Positions 27,974-37,314 of a stretch of 59,251 nt of DNA are shown here, one piece after another. The position numbers and the translations under genes were made by a program. Source of the stretch: Bacillus sp. AFS059628 (GTDB lineage: Bacteria > Bacillota > Bacilli > Bacillales > Bacillaceae_G); assembly GCF_002571225.1 (NCBI RefSeq), contig NZ_NVEC01000080.1:10271-69521 (forward strand). The letters run 5' to 3'. The notes under the pieces were generated by a model. It was not told where the DNA came from. It did no database searches and worked only from the letters and a program-made list of their open reading frames with translations. Position 1 is the first letter of the stretch. Every line of letters begins with the position of its first letter.

Positions 27974-29145
27974 TAAAATCCCCTCGCATGTTCATTATGT
28001 TTCTCAATATTTTCACGAATAAGGTCCATACGATCTAATCCGAATTGTTCTATTAAAGCTGTCGCTAATTCCCAAGCTACAACCGCTTCTGCAACGACAC
28101 TAGCGGCTGGAACAGCACAACTGTCTGAACGTTCAATGCTTGCTGTAAAAGGCTCTTTCGTATCAATATCAACACTTTGAAGAGGTTTATATAGTGTAGG
28201 TATCGGTTTCATCACACCGCGCACAACAATTGGCATGCCAGTCGTCATTCCACCTTCTAAACCACCTGCGTTATTTGTTCTTCGTGTATATCCATGCTCT
28301 TCATTCCAAAGAATTTCATCATGAACTTCACTTCCTGGTCTATGCGCTGCTTCAAAACCAATTCCAATCTCGACACCTTTGAAGGCATTAATGCTCATAA
28401 TTGCGGCTGCTAATTTTGCATCTAGTTTTCGATCATAATGCACATAGCTGCCTACTCCAATTGGCATTCCTTCCACAATTACTTCAACGATGCCACCAAT
28501 TGAATCACCATTTGATTTCGCATCATCAATTGCTTTTATCATTTGATTACCAGCTTCTCCATCTAAACAACGTACGGGTGATGCTTCTGTAACACTTTTT
28601 AATTCTTCAATTGAACGATACGTAGTCTCCTTAGCCTGTACACCGCCAATTTCAATTACATGCCCCGCTACCGTAATACCAAGCTCCGCTAATATTTTTT
28701 TAGCAACCGCACCAGCAGCAACACGCACTGTCGTTTCGCGAGCTGAAGAACGTTCTAATACATTTCTCATATCTCTATGACCATATTTAATCGCACCATT
28801 TAAATCAGCATGTCCAGGTCTTGGTTTTGTTACTTTCCTTTTTATTTCTTTTTCTTCTTGTTCTGTTAACGGCTCTGCACCCATAATTTTTGTCCAATGT
28901 GCAAAATCACGGTTTTCAACAACAAGTGCAATTGGAGAACCTAATGTCTCTCCATGTCTAACACCACTTACAATTTGCACTTGATCTGTTTCAATTTGCA
29001 TGCGTCTACCACGCCCATATCCCTTTTGCCTTCTAGCTAACTCTTCATTTATGTCAGCCGCAACTATTGGTAGTCCTGCCGGTACACCTTCTATAATCGT
29101 CGTAAGTTGTGGACCATGAGATTCACCAGCTGTAATATATCGCAT
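27973..29145 (-). CDS. aroF: Chorismate synthase
   Basis: Converts EPSP to chorismate with reduced FMN, the branch point to aromatic amino acids, folate and menaquinone. The 390-aa protein has the family signatures [29 protein letters not shown] and the [15 protein letters not shown] stretch. The Bacillus symbol is aroF (aroC in E. coli). It heads aroF-aroB-hisC. Upstream, 29146-29332 has no gene; B. subtilis has cheR there. AT-rich -10-like sequences (TATAAT near 29236) could serve as its promoter. Confidence 0.97.
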   Translation of the reverse strand: MRYITAGESHGPQLTTIIEGVPAGLPIVAADINEELARRQKGYGRGRRMQIETDQVQIVSGVRHGETLGSPIALVVENRDFAHWTKIMGAEPLTEQEEKEIKRKVTKPRPGHADLNGAIKYGHRDMRNVLERSSARETTVRVAAGAVAKKILAELGITVAGHVIEIGGVQAKETTYRSIEELKSVTEASPVRCLDGEAGNQMIKAIDDAKSNGDSIGGIVEVIVEGMPIGVGSYVHYDRKLDAKLAAAIMSINAFKGVEIGIGFEAAHRPGSEVHDEILWNEEHGYTRRTNNAGGLEGGMTTGMPIVVRGVMKPIPTLYKPLQSVDIDTKEPFTASIERSDSCAVPAASVVAEAVVAWELATALIEQFGLDRMDLIRENIEKHNEHARGF

Positions 29146-29332
29146 ACGTTATTCCTCTTTTCGTATATGTATTTATCTCGCTATATTAAGCAATGATATT
29201 ATCCTTCATTACTCTAAAAATATGAAAGAAATTATATAATACATCAGCCATTCGCTTATTCCCCGATAGGCCGTTTACTTTACATATCAATATATCATAA
29301 CAGCTTAAACTTCGTAACTAATTGAAACAAAA

Positions 29333-29370
29333 AAAGTGCAAGAAGAATACCCCTATTCTCCTTGCACTTT
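29333..29370 (-). terminator. Terminator after ndk
   Basis: Long stem AAAGTGCAAG.AGAATA with its complement, and T7 on the minus strand, 48 bases past the ndk stop. Confidence 0.85.
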
Positions 29371-29418
29371 CTACTATTATCACAGTGATTAAAGCGTTTA
29401 CAAATTATTTCAAAATAA

Positions 29419-29865
29419 TTAGTAAATCCATTCATTCATTAATTTTGAGTAGTCAACTAATTCTTCTTCTTTAAAGAAAATAGCAATCTCGCGCTCTGCA
29501 CTTTCTAACGAATCAGAACCGTGGATAATGTTTTTCGCAACAGTTACACCGAAATCTCCACGAATTGTTCCAGGAGCTGCTTCATGTGGTCTTGTTTTAC
29601 CCATCATGTTACGAGCTGTATCTACTACACCTTCACCTTGCCATACCATTGCGAATACAGGGCCAGATGTAATAAAGTCTACTAATTCACCAAAGAAAGG
29701 TTTCTCTGTGTGCTCAGCATAGTGTTGTCCAGCAATTTCCGGAGTGACTTGCATTAATTTTGCACCAACTAATTGAAAGCCCTTCTTCTCAAAACGAGCT
29801 ACAATTTCCCCAATGAAAGCACGTTGTACACCGTCTGGTTTAACCATTAGAAATGTTTTTTCCAT
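29419..29865 (-). CDS. ndk: Nucleoside diphosphate kinase
   Basis: Balances nucleoside triphosphate pools by phosphate transfer through a phosphohistidine. The 148-aa protein begins [15 protein letters not shown] and contains [20 protein letters not shown], where the His of HGSDS is the catalytic residue. The start at 29865 follows GGAGAG; the open frame upstream to 29946 is not family sequence. It follows hepT, as in B. subtilis. Confidence 0.97.
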   Translation of the reverse strand: MEKTFLMVKPDGVQRAFIGEIVARFEKKGFQLVGAKLMQVTPEIAGQHYAEHTEKPFFGELVDFITSGPVFAMVWQGEGVVDTARNMMGKTRPHEAAPGTIRGDFGVTVAKNIIHGSDSLESAEREIAIFFKEEELVDYSKLMNEWIY

Positions 29866-29989
29866 AAAAAATCTCTCCACTTCTGAATTATGTATGTAAT
29901 TGTATATCCCCACACACATATTAACACCCTTATCACAATTGTGCAATAGTTTTGAAATAGAGAGATTATTTTATTTTTTAGAAAAAACA

Positions 29990-30952
29990 CTAAAATTTTC
30001 GTTTTCCAATATACTTTGCTACATTTTGTAATGCATACTTCGCTTGTCCACGTGGAAGTGGTTTTATAATTTCTAATGCTTTATGTAAATAACGTTCACT
30101 AAACGCAAATGCTTTATCAATAGCAGCACTATTCTTTACAGCCTCAATAATTTCTTTCATTTCATCCGCTGTTGTATTTTCATGTACAGATTTAATTTTC
30201 TTGCAAAGAACCGGATCTTCCATAGCATATAAAGCAGGAAGCGTAATATTCCCTTGTAGTAAATCTCCACCAGCAGGTTTCCCAAGTTTCTCTTCTGTGG
30301 AAACGAAGTCTAAAATATCATCAATGATTTGATACGACATCCCTACGAAATATCCATACCAAAACAGACGATTTACCGTATCACGATTCGCGCCAGCAGC
30401 AATTGCTCCTAATTGGCAACTCGCAGCAATTAATAATGCTGTTTTTCGCTTTATTCTTCTTAAATACGTTCTTAAATTTTGGTCATAGTCATACTTATCT
30501 TTAATTTGTTCAATTTCACCTTTACACACTTCTAAAATGGTATGCGATAGCGCCTGATGCGCCTCAGGAATTTCAATATTTGTTATACATTCAAGAGACT
30601 TAGCGAATAAATAGTCCCCTGTATACATTGCAATACGATCTCCCCATTTCGCATTCACAGTTGCGCTACCACGTCGTAAAAATGCAGCATCAATAACATC
30701 ATCGTGAACAAGAGAAGCCATATGAATAAGTTCTAACGCAACAGCTACATGCTTAATGGCGTCTAACTTATAATTTCCAAATTTACCCGCAAGCAACACA
30801 AATACAGGACGAATTCGCTTCCCACCAGCTTCAATAAGTTGTAATGCCGCCTCTTCTACTAATGGCTGTTCAGAAGCAACTGTCTTTTTTAATTCTTTTT
30901 CTATCACATTAATATCCGATCGTAAAAAAGAGTACATAAGTTGTAACTTCAT
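29990..30952 (-). CDS. hepT: Heptaprenyl diphosphate synthase component II
   Basis: Catalytic large subunit of the two-part trans-prenyltransferase that makes the C35 side chain of menaquinone-7. The 320-aa protein has the two aspartate-rich motifs, HDDVIDAAFLRRG and IIDDILDF, and ends AKYIGKRKF as in B. subtilis. The start at 30952 follows AAGGTGA; the open frame begins 9 bases earlier with GTG. It needs HepS, encoded two genes upstream. A 7-base tandem repeat lies just upstream of its ribosome-binding site. Confidence 0.96.
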   Translation of the reverse strand: MKLQLMYSFLRSDINVIEKELKKTVASEQPLVEEAALQLIEAGGKRIRPVFVLLAGKFGNYKLDAIKHVAVALELIHMASLVHDDVIDAAFLRRGSATVNAKWGDRIAMYTGDYLFAKSLECITNIEIPEAHQALSHTILEVCKGEIEQIKDKYDYDQNLRTYLRRIKRKTALLIAASCQLGAIAAGANRDTVNRLFWYGYFVGMSYQIIDDILDFVSTEEKLGKPAGGDLLQGNITLPALYAMEDPVLCKKIKSVHENTTADEMKEIIEAVKNSAAIDKAFAFSERYLHKALEIIKPLPRGQAKYALQNVAKYIGKRKF

Positions 30953-30976
30953 ATTGTTCACCTTAACCTAAAACTT

Positions 30977-31010
30977 CTTTTTTCTTTTTTCTTTTTTCTT
31001 TTTTCTTTTT
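30977..31010. repeat. Tandem repeat of a 7-base unit, CTTTTTT
   Basis: Four exact copies of CTTTTTT (30977-31004) plus a shorter unit, filling the gap between the menG stop and the hepT ribosome-binding site. On the transcribed strand it reads as AAAAAAG repeats. Confidence 0.85.
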
Positions 31011-31724
31011 CTATTTCGATTCTGGTTTCATACCTAAATGCATCGCTGCTACCCCAAAAGTAAACGGCTTCACTTGTACACGTTCAAGTCCAGCTTTTTC
31101 GAACATATTAGCCAATTCTTTCATACCAGGGAATGTACTAGCAGATTCTTGTAGCCATGAATATTCTTTATAACTTTTCGCAAATAACTTTCCAAATAAC
31201 GGCATGATATATTTAAAGTATAAAATATATCCTTGTCGAAAACCAATCATTGTTGGCTGAGATGTTTCTAAACAAATTACTTTTCCACCTGGTTTTACTA
31301 CACGCGTCATTTCTTTTAATACGTGCATATAATCCGGTACGTTACGTAAACCAAATCCAATTGTTACATAATCAAATGTATTATCTTCAAACGGAAGTTC
31401 CATTGCATTCCCGTGTAGAAGTTCTACTTGTTTTAATTGTAACGCTTCTACCTTTTGCTTTCCGACAGATAACATATTTTCACTGAAGTCTAAACCAACA
31501 ACCTTGCCCTGTTCACCTACCGCTCCAGCTAGCGCAATTGTCCAGTCCGCTGTCCCGCAGCATACATCAAGCGCTTTACTACCTGGTTTTACATCCATAA
31601 TGCGCATCGTCTCTTTACGCCACGCTTTATGTCTTTGAAAACTAATTACAGAATTCATTACATCGTATTTATCAGAGATTTTCTCAAATACATCATGTAC
31701 TCTTTCTTCTTTTGATTGTTGCAT
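31011..31724 (-). CDS. menG: Demethylmenaquinone methyltransferase
   Basis: Last step of menaquinone synthesis: methylates demethylmenaquinone with S-adenosylmethionine (also called ubiE). The 237-aa class I methyltransferase has the SAM-binding stretch [16 protein letters not shown] and [15 protein letters not shown]. The start at 31724 follows GAAGG at good spacing; the open frame extends six codons further up. It lies between hepS and hepT, matching B. subtilis, so all three are made together. Confidence 0.96.
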
Positions 31725-31753
31725 GCTCGTACCTTCTTCCAATGTAAAATTGC

Positions 31754-32503
31754 TTATGTCTTCGATTTATCTCTTAACACAGAGTTTATTTCGCTTATAT
31801 CTGTGTGATTTTCTAAAAATTGATTTTCTTTCTTTCTCAGTTCCATCATCCATCTATTCATAACTTTTTCTGCGTCCGCTTTATCGTTCAAAATCTCTTG
31901 AACAGCTTGAAAAACAGGTGAATGTTGTTTATCAGCGTATAGTTCACATTCTTTTTGAAGACGATTTTTCCCTAATACATACGTTATAAACGGCTTCCAA
32001 TGCGATAAATGAAAATGATCACATGTTTTTTGTAAGAGTGCAGAATCAATCGTTACTACACTTTCCATTATATCGTCCATCGTTTTATGCGCTTTTTGAT
32101 ATAACATTATTTTGTGTTCATTAATTTCTTTAATTCCTTCAGCAAGCGCACGAATTAAAACAATATCACGATTCATAGACAATAAGTAATAATATAACCC
32201 GCTATAGTAATCACCAGCAAGCACTGTTAACTGGCGACGTTTATGCGATTCATTTGCTTCTTCCCCTGCCTTATTTGATACTCTTTCATGTGTATCAAGC
32301 GCAATTTGAACAAGCATAATCGTTACTACATAATGCTCAATTTGTTCTATATGTAATTTTGCACTTTTTAAAGCACCATATAACAATGCTATTTTCTCTT
32401 CATCAATATATGGTTCTTCAATATAGTTTATAAAATAAGGATGGCGTAATTTCTCCATCAATTTCTCTCTTATACCCGCATACCCTCCGTAGATGTCACA
32501 CAC
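31754..32503 (-). CDS. hepS: Heptaprenyl diphosphate synthase component I
   Basis: Small non-catalytic subunit that sets chain length with HepT. The 249-aa helical protein contains the conserved [20 protein letters not shown] and [14 protein letters not shown]. The GTG at 32503 is chosen because AAGGGTGA lies just upstream and the sequence then aligns with B. subtilis (M-Q-DIYG against V-C-DIYG). A GTG at 32512 is less well placed. The upstream gene in B. subtilis, mtrB (TRAP), is missing here. Confidence 0.88.
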
Positions 32504-32537
32504 AAAAATCACCCTTGTTTTCTAATTCATAAAACTT

Positions 32538-32546
32538 ATTATAACA
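32538..32546 (-). promoter_or_regulatory. Extended -10 promoter for hepS-menG-hepT
   Basis: TGTTATAAT on the minus strand, about 35 bases upstream of hepS. The rest of 32547-32680 shows no gene. Confidence 0.5.
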
Positions 32547-32680
32547 CATACATTCTATTTTCTATAACCAAAACTTGGCTACTCTTTCCAAACTTCCATC
32601 GAATGAAATAACATCTTCCATTCTTTTAAGTAATCTTTCTATTCTCACTCTGCCTTCCTAAAACTATATCATTTATTTAC

Positions 32681-32715
32681 AAAAAAAAAAAAGAAAAGCA
32701 GTTTCCCACTTTTCT
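32681..32715 (-). terminator. Terminator after folE
   Basis: Arms AAGAAAAG/CTTTTCTT followed by T10 on the minus strand, immediately past the folE stop. Confidence 0.85.
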
Positions 32716-33285
32716 TTACTTCGTTTTAATAAAAGATAAAATTTCACTACGTGCCGCAGCATCATTTTCTAGTACACCACGTACTGCTGTTGTTACTGTT
32801 TTTGCACCCGGCTTTTTCACACCGCGCATCGTCATGCACATATGTTCTGCTTCTACTACTACCATTACACCGTGCGGCTCTAGTACTTCCATAATAGAAT
32901 TCGCTACTGTTGATGTAATACGTTCTTGTAGTTGTGGACGACGTGCAATTGTATCTACAGTACGAGCTAATTTACTTAACCCTGTCACTTTTCCGCCTTG
33001 CGGAATATATGCAACGTGAGTAACTCCATAGAACGGAACTAAATGATGCTCACACATCGAATAAAACGGTATATCTTTTACTAGTACAAGCTCCTCGTGA
33101 TCTTCTCCGAACACTTTATGCAAATGTTCTTTCGGATCTTCATGCATACCTGAGAACACTTCAGCGTACATTTTTGCAACACGCTTTGGTGTATCAAGTA
33201 CTCCCTCACGATTTGGGTCATCCCCGATTGCCTCTAAAATAAGGCGTACTGCATGCTCAATTTGTTCTAAATTAACTTTTGCCAT
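32716..33285 (-). CDS. folE: GTP cyclohydrolase I
   Basis: First enzyme of folate synthesis: converts GTP to dihydroneopterin triphosphate (mtrA in the B. subtilis tryptophan literature). The 189-aa protein has the zinc-site motif [13 protein letters not shown] with Cys78 and His81, and a later cysteine in EHMCMTMRG. The GREG-type loop [14 protein letters not shown] is also present. It is full length and lies between hbs and hepS. Unlike in B. subtilis, no mtrB follows. Confidence 0.97.
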   Translation of the reverse strand: MAKVNLEQIEHAVRLILEAIGDDPNREGVLDTPKRVAKMYAEVFSGMHEDPKEHLHKVFGEDHEELVLVKDIPFYSMCEHHLVPFYGVTHVAYIPQGGKVTGLSKLARTVDTIARRPQLQERITSTVANSIMEVLEPHGVMVVVEAEHMCMTMRGVKKPGAKTVTTAVRGVLENDAAARSEILSFIKTK

Positions 33286-33356
33286 CCGCTAGCCCTCCCG
33301 AAAACCTAAAAGTGATACGAACACATTCTAGCATATTTATGTTTTTAAAAGCAAAA

Positions 33357-33386
33357 AGAAGAGTTTCCAAAAAGGAAACTCTTCTT
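33357..33386 (-). terminator. Terminator after hbs
   Basis: Perfect arms AAGAAGAGTTTCC/GGAAACTCTTCTT with a 5-base loop and T5 on the minus strand. Confidence 0.9.
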
Positions 33387-33405
33387 CCCTGTTAATATGT
33401 AAGGA

Positions 33406-33678
33406 TTATTTAACCGCATCTTTTAACGCTTTACCAGGTTTGAATGCAGGTACTTTACTTGCAGCGATTTCAATCTCCTCACCTGTTTGTGGGTTACGAC
33501 CTTTACGAGCCGCACGCTCACGAACTTCGAAGTTACCGAATCCGATCAGTTGTACTTTATCACCTTGTTTTAAAGCTTCTAAGATAGAATCAAAAACAGC
33601 GTCTACTGCTTTTGTTGCGTCCTTTTTAGAAAGGGAACTTGCTTCTGCAACAGCATTGATTAAATCTGTCTTGTTCAT
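33406..33678 (-). CDS. hbs: DNA-binding protein HU (HBsu)
   Basis: Abundant nucleoid protein that bends DNA as a dimer. The 90-aa protein begins [21 protein letters not shown]. It has the core [25 protein letters not shown] and the beta-arm with the intercalating proline region ([13 protein letters not shown]). The start at 33678 follows a strong GGAGGAGGTG; codons upstream in the open frame are leader. Position between folE and spoIVA is as in B. subtilis. Confidence 0.97.
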   Translation of the reverse strand: MNKTDLINAVAEASSLSKKDATKAVDAVFDSILEALKQGDKVQLIGFGNFEVRERAARKGRNPQTGEEIEIAASKVPAFKPGKALKDAVK

Positions 33679-33803
33679 GCCATTCACCTCCTCCCAAAGA
33701 TAAGACTGTATAATGATCATAAAATGAGTCTTACTTTCATTTGTAGGCAATTTTTGCAAATTCTATACTACAAAGATGTAGATAAATCATTATCAACGCC
33801 TAT

Positions 33804-33832
33804 ATTATACGATTCTCCTTTATAATTCAATA
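33804..33832 (-). promoter_or_regulatory. Sigma-A-type promoter for hbs
   Basis: TATTGA, a 17-base spacer and a perfect TATAAT on the minus strand. The predicted leader is about 120 nt. Confidence 0.5.
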
Positions 33833-33942
33833 TTTTTAAGGAAATTGTTACTCTTAAAATGTGAAAATCTGATGAAACTTGACAATTTACAACAATATAT
33901 TAGATAATGACTGTTTATTTTTCTATTTTATATGCAAAAATT

Positions 33943-33976
33943 AAAAAAATCCCTCTACGATGAGAGGGATTTTTTT
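33943..33976. terminator. Terminator after spoIVA
   Basis: Arms AAATCCCTC/GAGGGATTT with A7/T7 flanks, adjacent to the spoIVA stop. Works in either direction. Confidence 0.85.
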
Positions 33977-33977
33977 C

Positions 33978-35456
33978 TTATAATATAATCGCAATTAATC
34001 CGCCAGATCCTTCATTAATAATTCTTTCTAGCGTTTCTTTTAATTTATATCTCGCATTTTCCGGCATTAAAGATAGTTTCGCTTGAATGCCTTCTCGAAC
34101 AATAGAACTTAGCGAACGTCCAAATATATCAGAATTCCAAATTGATAATGGATCATCTTCAAAATCTTGCATTAAATAACGAACTAATTCTTCACTTTGC
34201 TTTTCAGTACCAATGATTGGCTCAAACGTAGACTCCACATCTACTTTAATCATATGAATAGATGGAGCTACAGCTTTTAATTTCACACCAAATCTTGAAC
34301 CGTGACGAATAATTTCTGGTTCATCTAAGCTCATGTCAGCTAACGCAGGCGCCGCTACACCATATCCTGTTTGCTTTACCATACGCAGAGCATCCGCCAC
34401 TTGATCGTATTCTATTTTCGCATGAGATAAATCGAGCATAAGCTTTAATAAATGATCTTTCCCTCGGATTTCTACCCCTACAACTTCTTTTAAAATTTGA
34501 TCATATAATTCATCTGGTGCATATAAATCAATCTCCGCTACGCCTTGCCCCATATCAATACCAGCTAGGCTCGCTCGATCAATAAATTCATACTGACTAA
34601 ACTGCCAAACGACACGATCCACATCACGAAGACGTTTTATATCCTTCACAGTCTCTTGAACGGCTTCTTGATAACTTTGGCGTAACCAATGCCCTTCATT
34701 TAGCACCATTACCCAGCTCGGAAGGTTTACATTCACTTCTAAAACAGGGAACTCAAATAACGCCTCTCGAAGTACATTGTACACATCTGTTTCTCTTAAA
34801 CTTTCAACACTCATCGCAATGACTGGGATATCATATTCTTCAGATAAGCTTTGGCGCAATTGCTCTGTATCTGGATGATATGGCTGTACAGTGTTAATGA
34901 TCATAATGAAAGGTTTTCCGACTTCTTTTAGCTCATTTACGACGCGTTCTTCTGCTTCTATATAATCTCTTCTTGGAATTTCACCAATCGTTCCATCTGT
35001 TGTAATTACAACACCAATTGTTGAATGTTCTTGAATTACTTTACGTGTTCCAATTTCTGCAGCTTCATGGAATGGAATAGGCTCTTCATACCAAGGAGTA
35101 TTAATCATGCGTGGGCCATTCTCATCTTCATAGCCTTTTGCTCCTGGAACCGTATATCCGACGCAATCTACTAATCGAATATTCACTTCAAGACCTTCAT
35201 CTACTTCAATAGAAACCGCTTGGTTTGGAACAAATTTCGGTTCCGTCGTCATAATTGTACGGCCAGCAGCACTTTGAGGCAGTTCATCCTGTGCCCTTTG
35301 ACGGTCAGACTCATTCTCAATATTAGGGATAACTACAAGTTCCATAAATTTTTTAATGAATGTTGATTTCCCTGTTCGAACAGCTCCTACAACTCCAAAA
35401 TAAATATCACCGCCTGTGCGTTCCGCAATATCTTTAAAAATATCTACCTTTTCCAA
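33978..35456 (-). CDS. spoIVA: Stage IV sporulation protein A (spore coat morphogenetic ATPase)
   Basis: Forms the ATP-driven basement layer of the spore coat around the forespore during sporulation. The 492-aa protein has the expected N-terminal P-loop GAVRTGKSTFIKK (about residues 24-36), the switch-like VDCVGYTVPGAKGYEDENGPRM, and ends in the localisation tail SGGLIAIIL. It appears complete and strongly conserved. Expression in the mother cell under sigma-E is known for the family; a possible sigma-E promoter lies about 90 bases upstream. Confidence 0.97.
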   Translation of the reverse strand: MEKVDIFKDIAERTGGDIYFGVVGAVRTGKSTFIKKFMELVVIPNIENESDRQRAQDELPQSAAGRTIMTTEPKFVPNQAVSIEVDEGLEVNIRLVDCVGYTVPGAKGYEDENGPRMINTPWYEEPIPFHEAAEIGTRKVIQEHSTIGVVITTDGTIGEIPRRDYIEAEERVVNELKEVGKPFIMIINTVQPYHPDTEQLRQSLSEEYDIPVIAMSVESLRETDVYNVLREALFEFPVLEVNVNLPSWVMVLNEGHWLRQSYQEAVQETVKDIKRLRDVDRVVWQFSQYEFIDRASLAGIDMGQGVAEIDLYAPDELYDQILKEVVGVEIRGKDHLLKLMLDLSHAKIEYDQVADALRMVKQTGYGVAAPALADMSLDEPEIIRHGSRFGVKLKAVAPSIHMIKVDVESTFEPIIGTEKQSEELVRYLMQDFEDDPLSIWNSDIFGRSLSSIVREGIQAKLSLMPENARYKLKETLERIINEGSGGLIAIIL

Positions 35457-35550
35457 GTGATTCCCTCCCTCAATATTTTTGGGAATAATTCCACGTTTAT
35501 AGTCAACTAATACCTTCTCTAACGTTGCCTATAATATCTGATATAATATA

Positions 35551-35580
35551 ATGGTATTCTAGAAGTTCGGACAATATATC
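35551..35580 (-). promoter_or_regulatory. Possible sigma-E promoter for spoIVA
   Basis: On the minus strand GATATATT, 14 bases, then AATACCAT, against consensus -35 ATATT and -10 CATACAMT. The -35 overlaps one arm of an inverted repeat GGACAA/TTGTCC (35569-35594). Confidence 0.3.
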
Positions 35581-35651
35581 ATATAATTTTGTCCAATTTC
35601 ATATGACTATTAAAAAAATACCTTTTGTTTGCATCGCAAGTTGTGTAACAT

Positions 35652-35692
35652 AAAAAACCTTTCTTCTAGAACTTATTCACTAAAAGAAAGGT
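35652..35692 (-). terminator. Terminator after the YphF-like lipoprotein gene
   Basis: Arms AACCTTTCTT/AAGAAAGGTT with a 16-base loop and T-rich tail on the minus strand. Confidence 0.8.
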
Positions 35693-35699
35693 TCATGAC

Positions 35700-36413
35700 T
35701 TATGATTTTAAAAAAATTGGTTCTCCATCCTTTACCGTATACGGCAAAGAATACGCAGGTACAAACGGAGAATCTTTCGAAAGGATATTTCGAATATCTT
35801 CTCCCTCCTTAAATTGTCCTTCATTCTTTTTCAACGCTTCATATAAGTCGATTCTATAATCAACAAAAAGTTCTCCTTTTTCGTTGATTACAAACGGTAG
35901 TCCTTTACCAGAATAAGGACTTGTCACTTGCGGTACATCTTTATATCCTAGTTTTTTGAAATCTAATTCATACACACCATCTGAAATTACCTTTTTAAAA
36001 GGTGGATATTGATGTTCATCTCGATACATTCGAAGCTTTAAAGATAATTCCTGAATTTGTTCAGCCATCCTAACATCAATTAACTTTACTGTCGGGTTTG
36101 TTTCAACGTCTATTAATACGTATTGATATACTCCTCCACTTTCATATGCGTTCCCTGGCGCTTCTTGTATGTAACGCGGAGAAATTTTTTGAAAATCGAT
36201 TGGATACTTTTGATAAATAGGCGTATTCATATCCCGCGTCTTAATTGGCAATATCCCACTATTTTGCTCCTTAAATGTCGCAACAGCTTTTTGAACGACC
36301 TGTAGCTGATCTTCATAAGGAACAGCATTTTGTTTCATATTTTCTTTTGGATACAGACATCCTGTTAAAAGGCTGATACAACAAAATATTAAAATAATAT
36401 GGATTTTTTTCAC
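35700..36413 (-). CDS. yphF: YphF-like lipoprotein
   Basis: A 237-aa predicted lipoprotein. Its signal peptide ends in the lipobox LLTGC, so Cys19 would carry the lipid and the rest would sit outside the membrane. The mature part is mixed alpha/beta with no enzyme motif that I recognise. B. subtilis has yphF, also a lipoprotein of about this size, between yphE and spoIVA. Function is unknown; the location suggests a sporulation-linked role, which is inference. Confidence 0.8.
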   Translation of the reverse strand: MKKIHIILIFCCISLLTGCLYPKENMKQNAVPYEDQLQVVQKAVATFKEQNSGILPIKTRDMNTPIYQKYPIDFQKISPRYIQEAPGNAYESGGVYQYVLIDVETNPTVKLIDVRMAEQIQELSLKLRMYRDEHQYPPFKKVISDGVYELDFKKLGYKDVPQVTSPYSGKGLPFVINEKGELFVDYRIDLYEALKKNEGQFKEGEDIRNILSKDSPFVPAYSLPYTVKDGEPIFLKS

Positions 36414-36477
36414 TAGTAATCACCTTTTCATACTAATATAACTTGCTCCGTATGTAGCATTTTCGAGACCATCCCCT

Positions 36478-36681
36478 TTACTGCTGTACAGGTCCACTAA
36501 ATACAACAAGAAAAATAACAATTCCTGACACAACCATAAGGGTGTAGGCTACCAATGCTGTAATCCCTTTCAAAATTTTATTCTTTATTTTATATCTGCT
36601 TAGCAAAATAAAACTTACTGCAAAAAACATAAAGCCAATTGCCCCTAAAGCAAACCACATTTTTATAAGCCCTTCCGACAT
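36478..36681 (-). CDS. yphE: DUF2768 family small membrane protein (YphE)
   Basis: A 67-aa protein with two membrane helices (about residues 6-27 and 40-62) joined by a short basic loop. Size and layout match B. subtilis YphE. The ATG at 36681 follows AAAGGGGTG; a GTG at 36687 also opens the frame but is too close to it. It precedes yphF by about 65 bases. No function is known. Confidence 0.85.
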   Translation of the reverse strand: MSEGLIKMWFALGAIGFMFFAVSFILLSRYKIKNKILKGITALVAYTLMVVSGIVIFLVVFSGPVQQ

Positions 36682-36832
36682 ATACACACCCCTTTTTATT
36701 AATCTATTTTTATACTATTTTAACAAATTAAAATCTTTAAACAAATACAAAAAGAACATTTTACTACAAATTGCGAATATGTAACTTTAATCAATAGGTT
36801 TTTCAGCATTTCCCACTAATCTACAAAAACAT

Positions 36833-36866
36833 AAAAACCGAAGCGAGTGTATCTCTCGCTTCGGTT
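36833..36866 (-). terminator. Terminator after spoVIF
   Basis: Perfect 12-bp arms AACCGAAGCGAG/CTCGCTTCGGTT with a 7-base loop and T5 on the minus strand, about 80 bases past the spoVIF stop. Confidence 0.85.
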
Positions 36867-36948
36867 GACCAAATATGCCCAAAACAGCTCTATTCCCATA
36901 CTTTCATGGCTATCATATGCAATCTACAAACTCTTTGTTTCTCATATT

Positions 36949-37200
36949 TTATTTTTTAAACATTTTGCTTAACGAGCCAAAATCTGCCGGCATATTATTG
37001 TTAATAATCGCTTTTACAATTTGATCCTCTTGTTCTTTCGGCACTTCACGTCCTGCCATAAGAGCCACTTGATGAATTAATTGACGAAGCACAGTCTCAT
37101 CACGTAAATTCGCATTTTGTACAGATGATGCTAATTTAAAAATATCTTCTTTATTCACTTTCGCTTCTTTTTCAATGTTATTAAAAATGTTATTATCCAT
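36949..37200 (-). CDS. spoVIF: Stage VI sporulation protein F
   Basis: An 83-aa soluble helical protein beginning MDNNIFNNIEKEAKVNKEDIF, very like B. subtilis SpoVIF (MDNQFFKNIEKK...). That protein is needed for proper spore coat assembly and affects GerE-dependent genes late in sporulation. Conserved features are LASSVQNANLRDE and a C-terminal DFGSLSKMF. The ATG at 37200 follows AGAGGGTGA. It follows gpsA, unlike B. subtilis where the gene is elsewhere. Confidence 0.85.
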   Translation of the reverse strand: MDNNIFNNIEKEAKVNKEDIFKLASSVQNANLRDETVLRQLIHQVALMAGREVPKEQEDQIVKAIINNNMPADFGSLSKMFKK

Positions 37201-37274
37201 TCTTTTCACCCTCTCCTCAAGTTACTCTTCATCCTATGCAAAAATAAAAAAATGGTGAAAAGACCCAAAAAATA

Positions 37275-37312
37275 AAAAGCGACAGAAGTACAAATGTACT
37301 TCTGTCGCTTTT
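37275..37312. terminator. Terminator after gpsA
   Basis: Long perfect stem AAAAGCGACAGAAGTAC and its complement with a 4-base loop, abutting the gpsA stop. T-rich on both sides. Confidence 0.9.
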
Positions 37313-37314
37313 CT

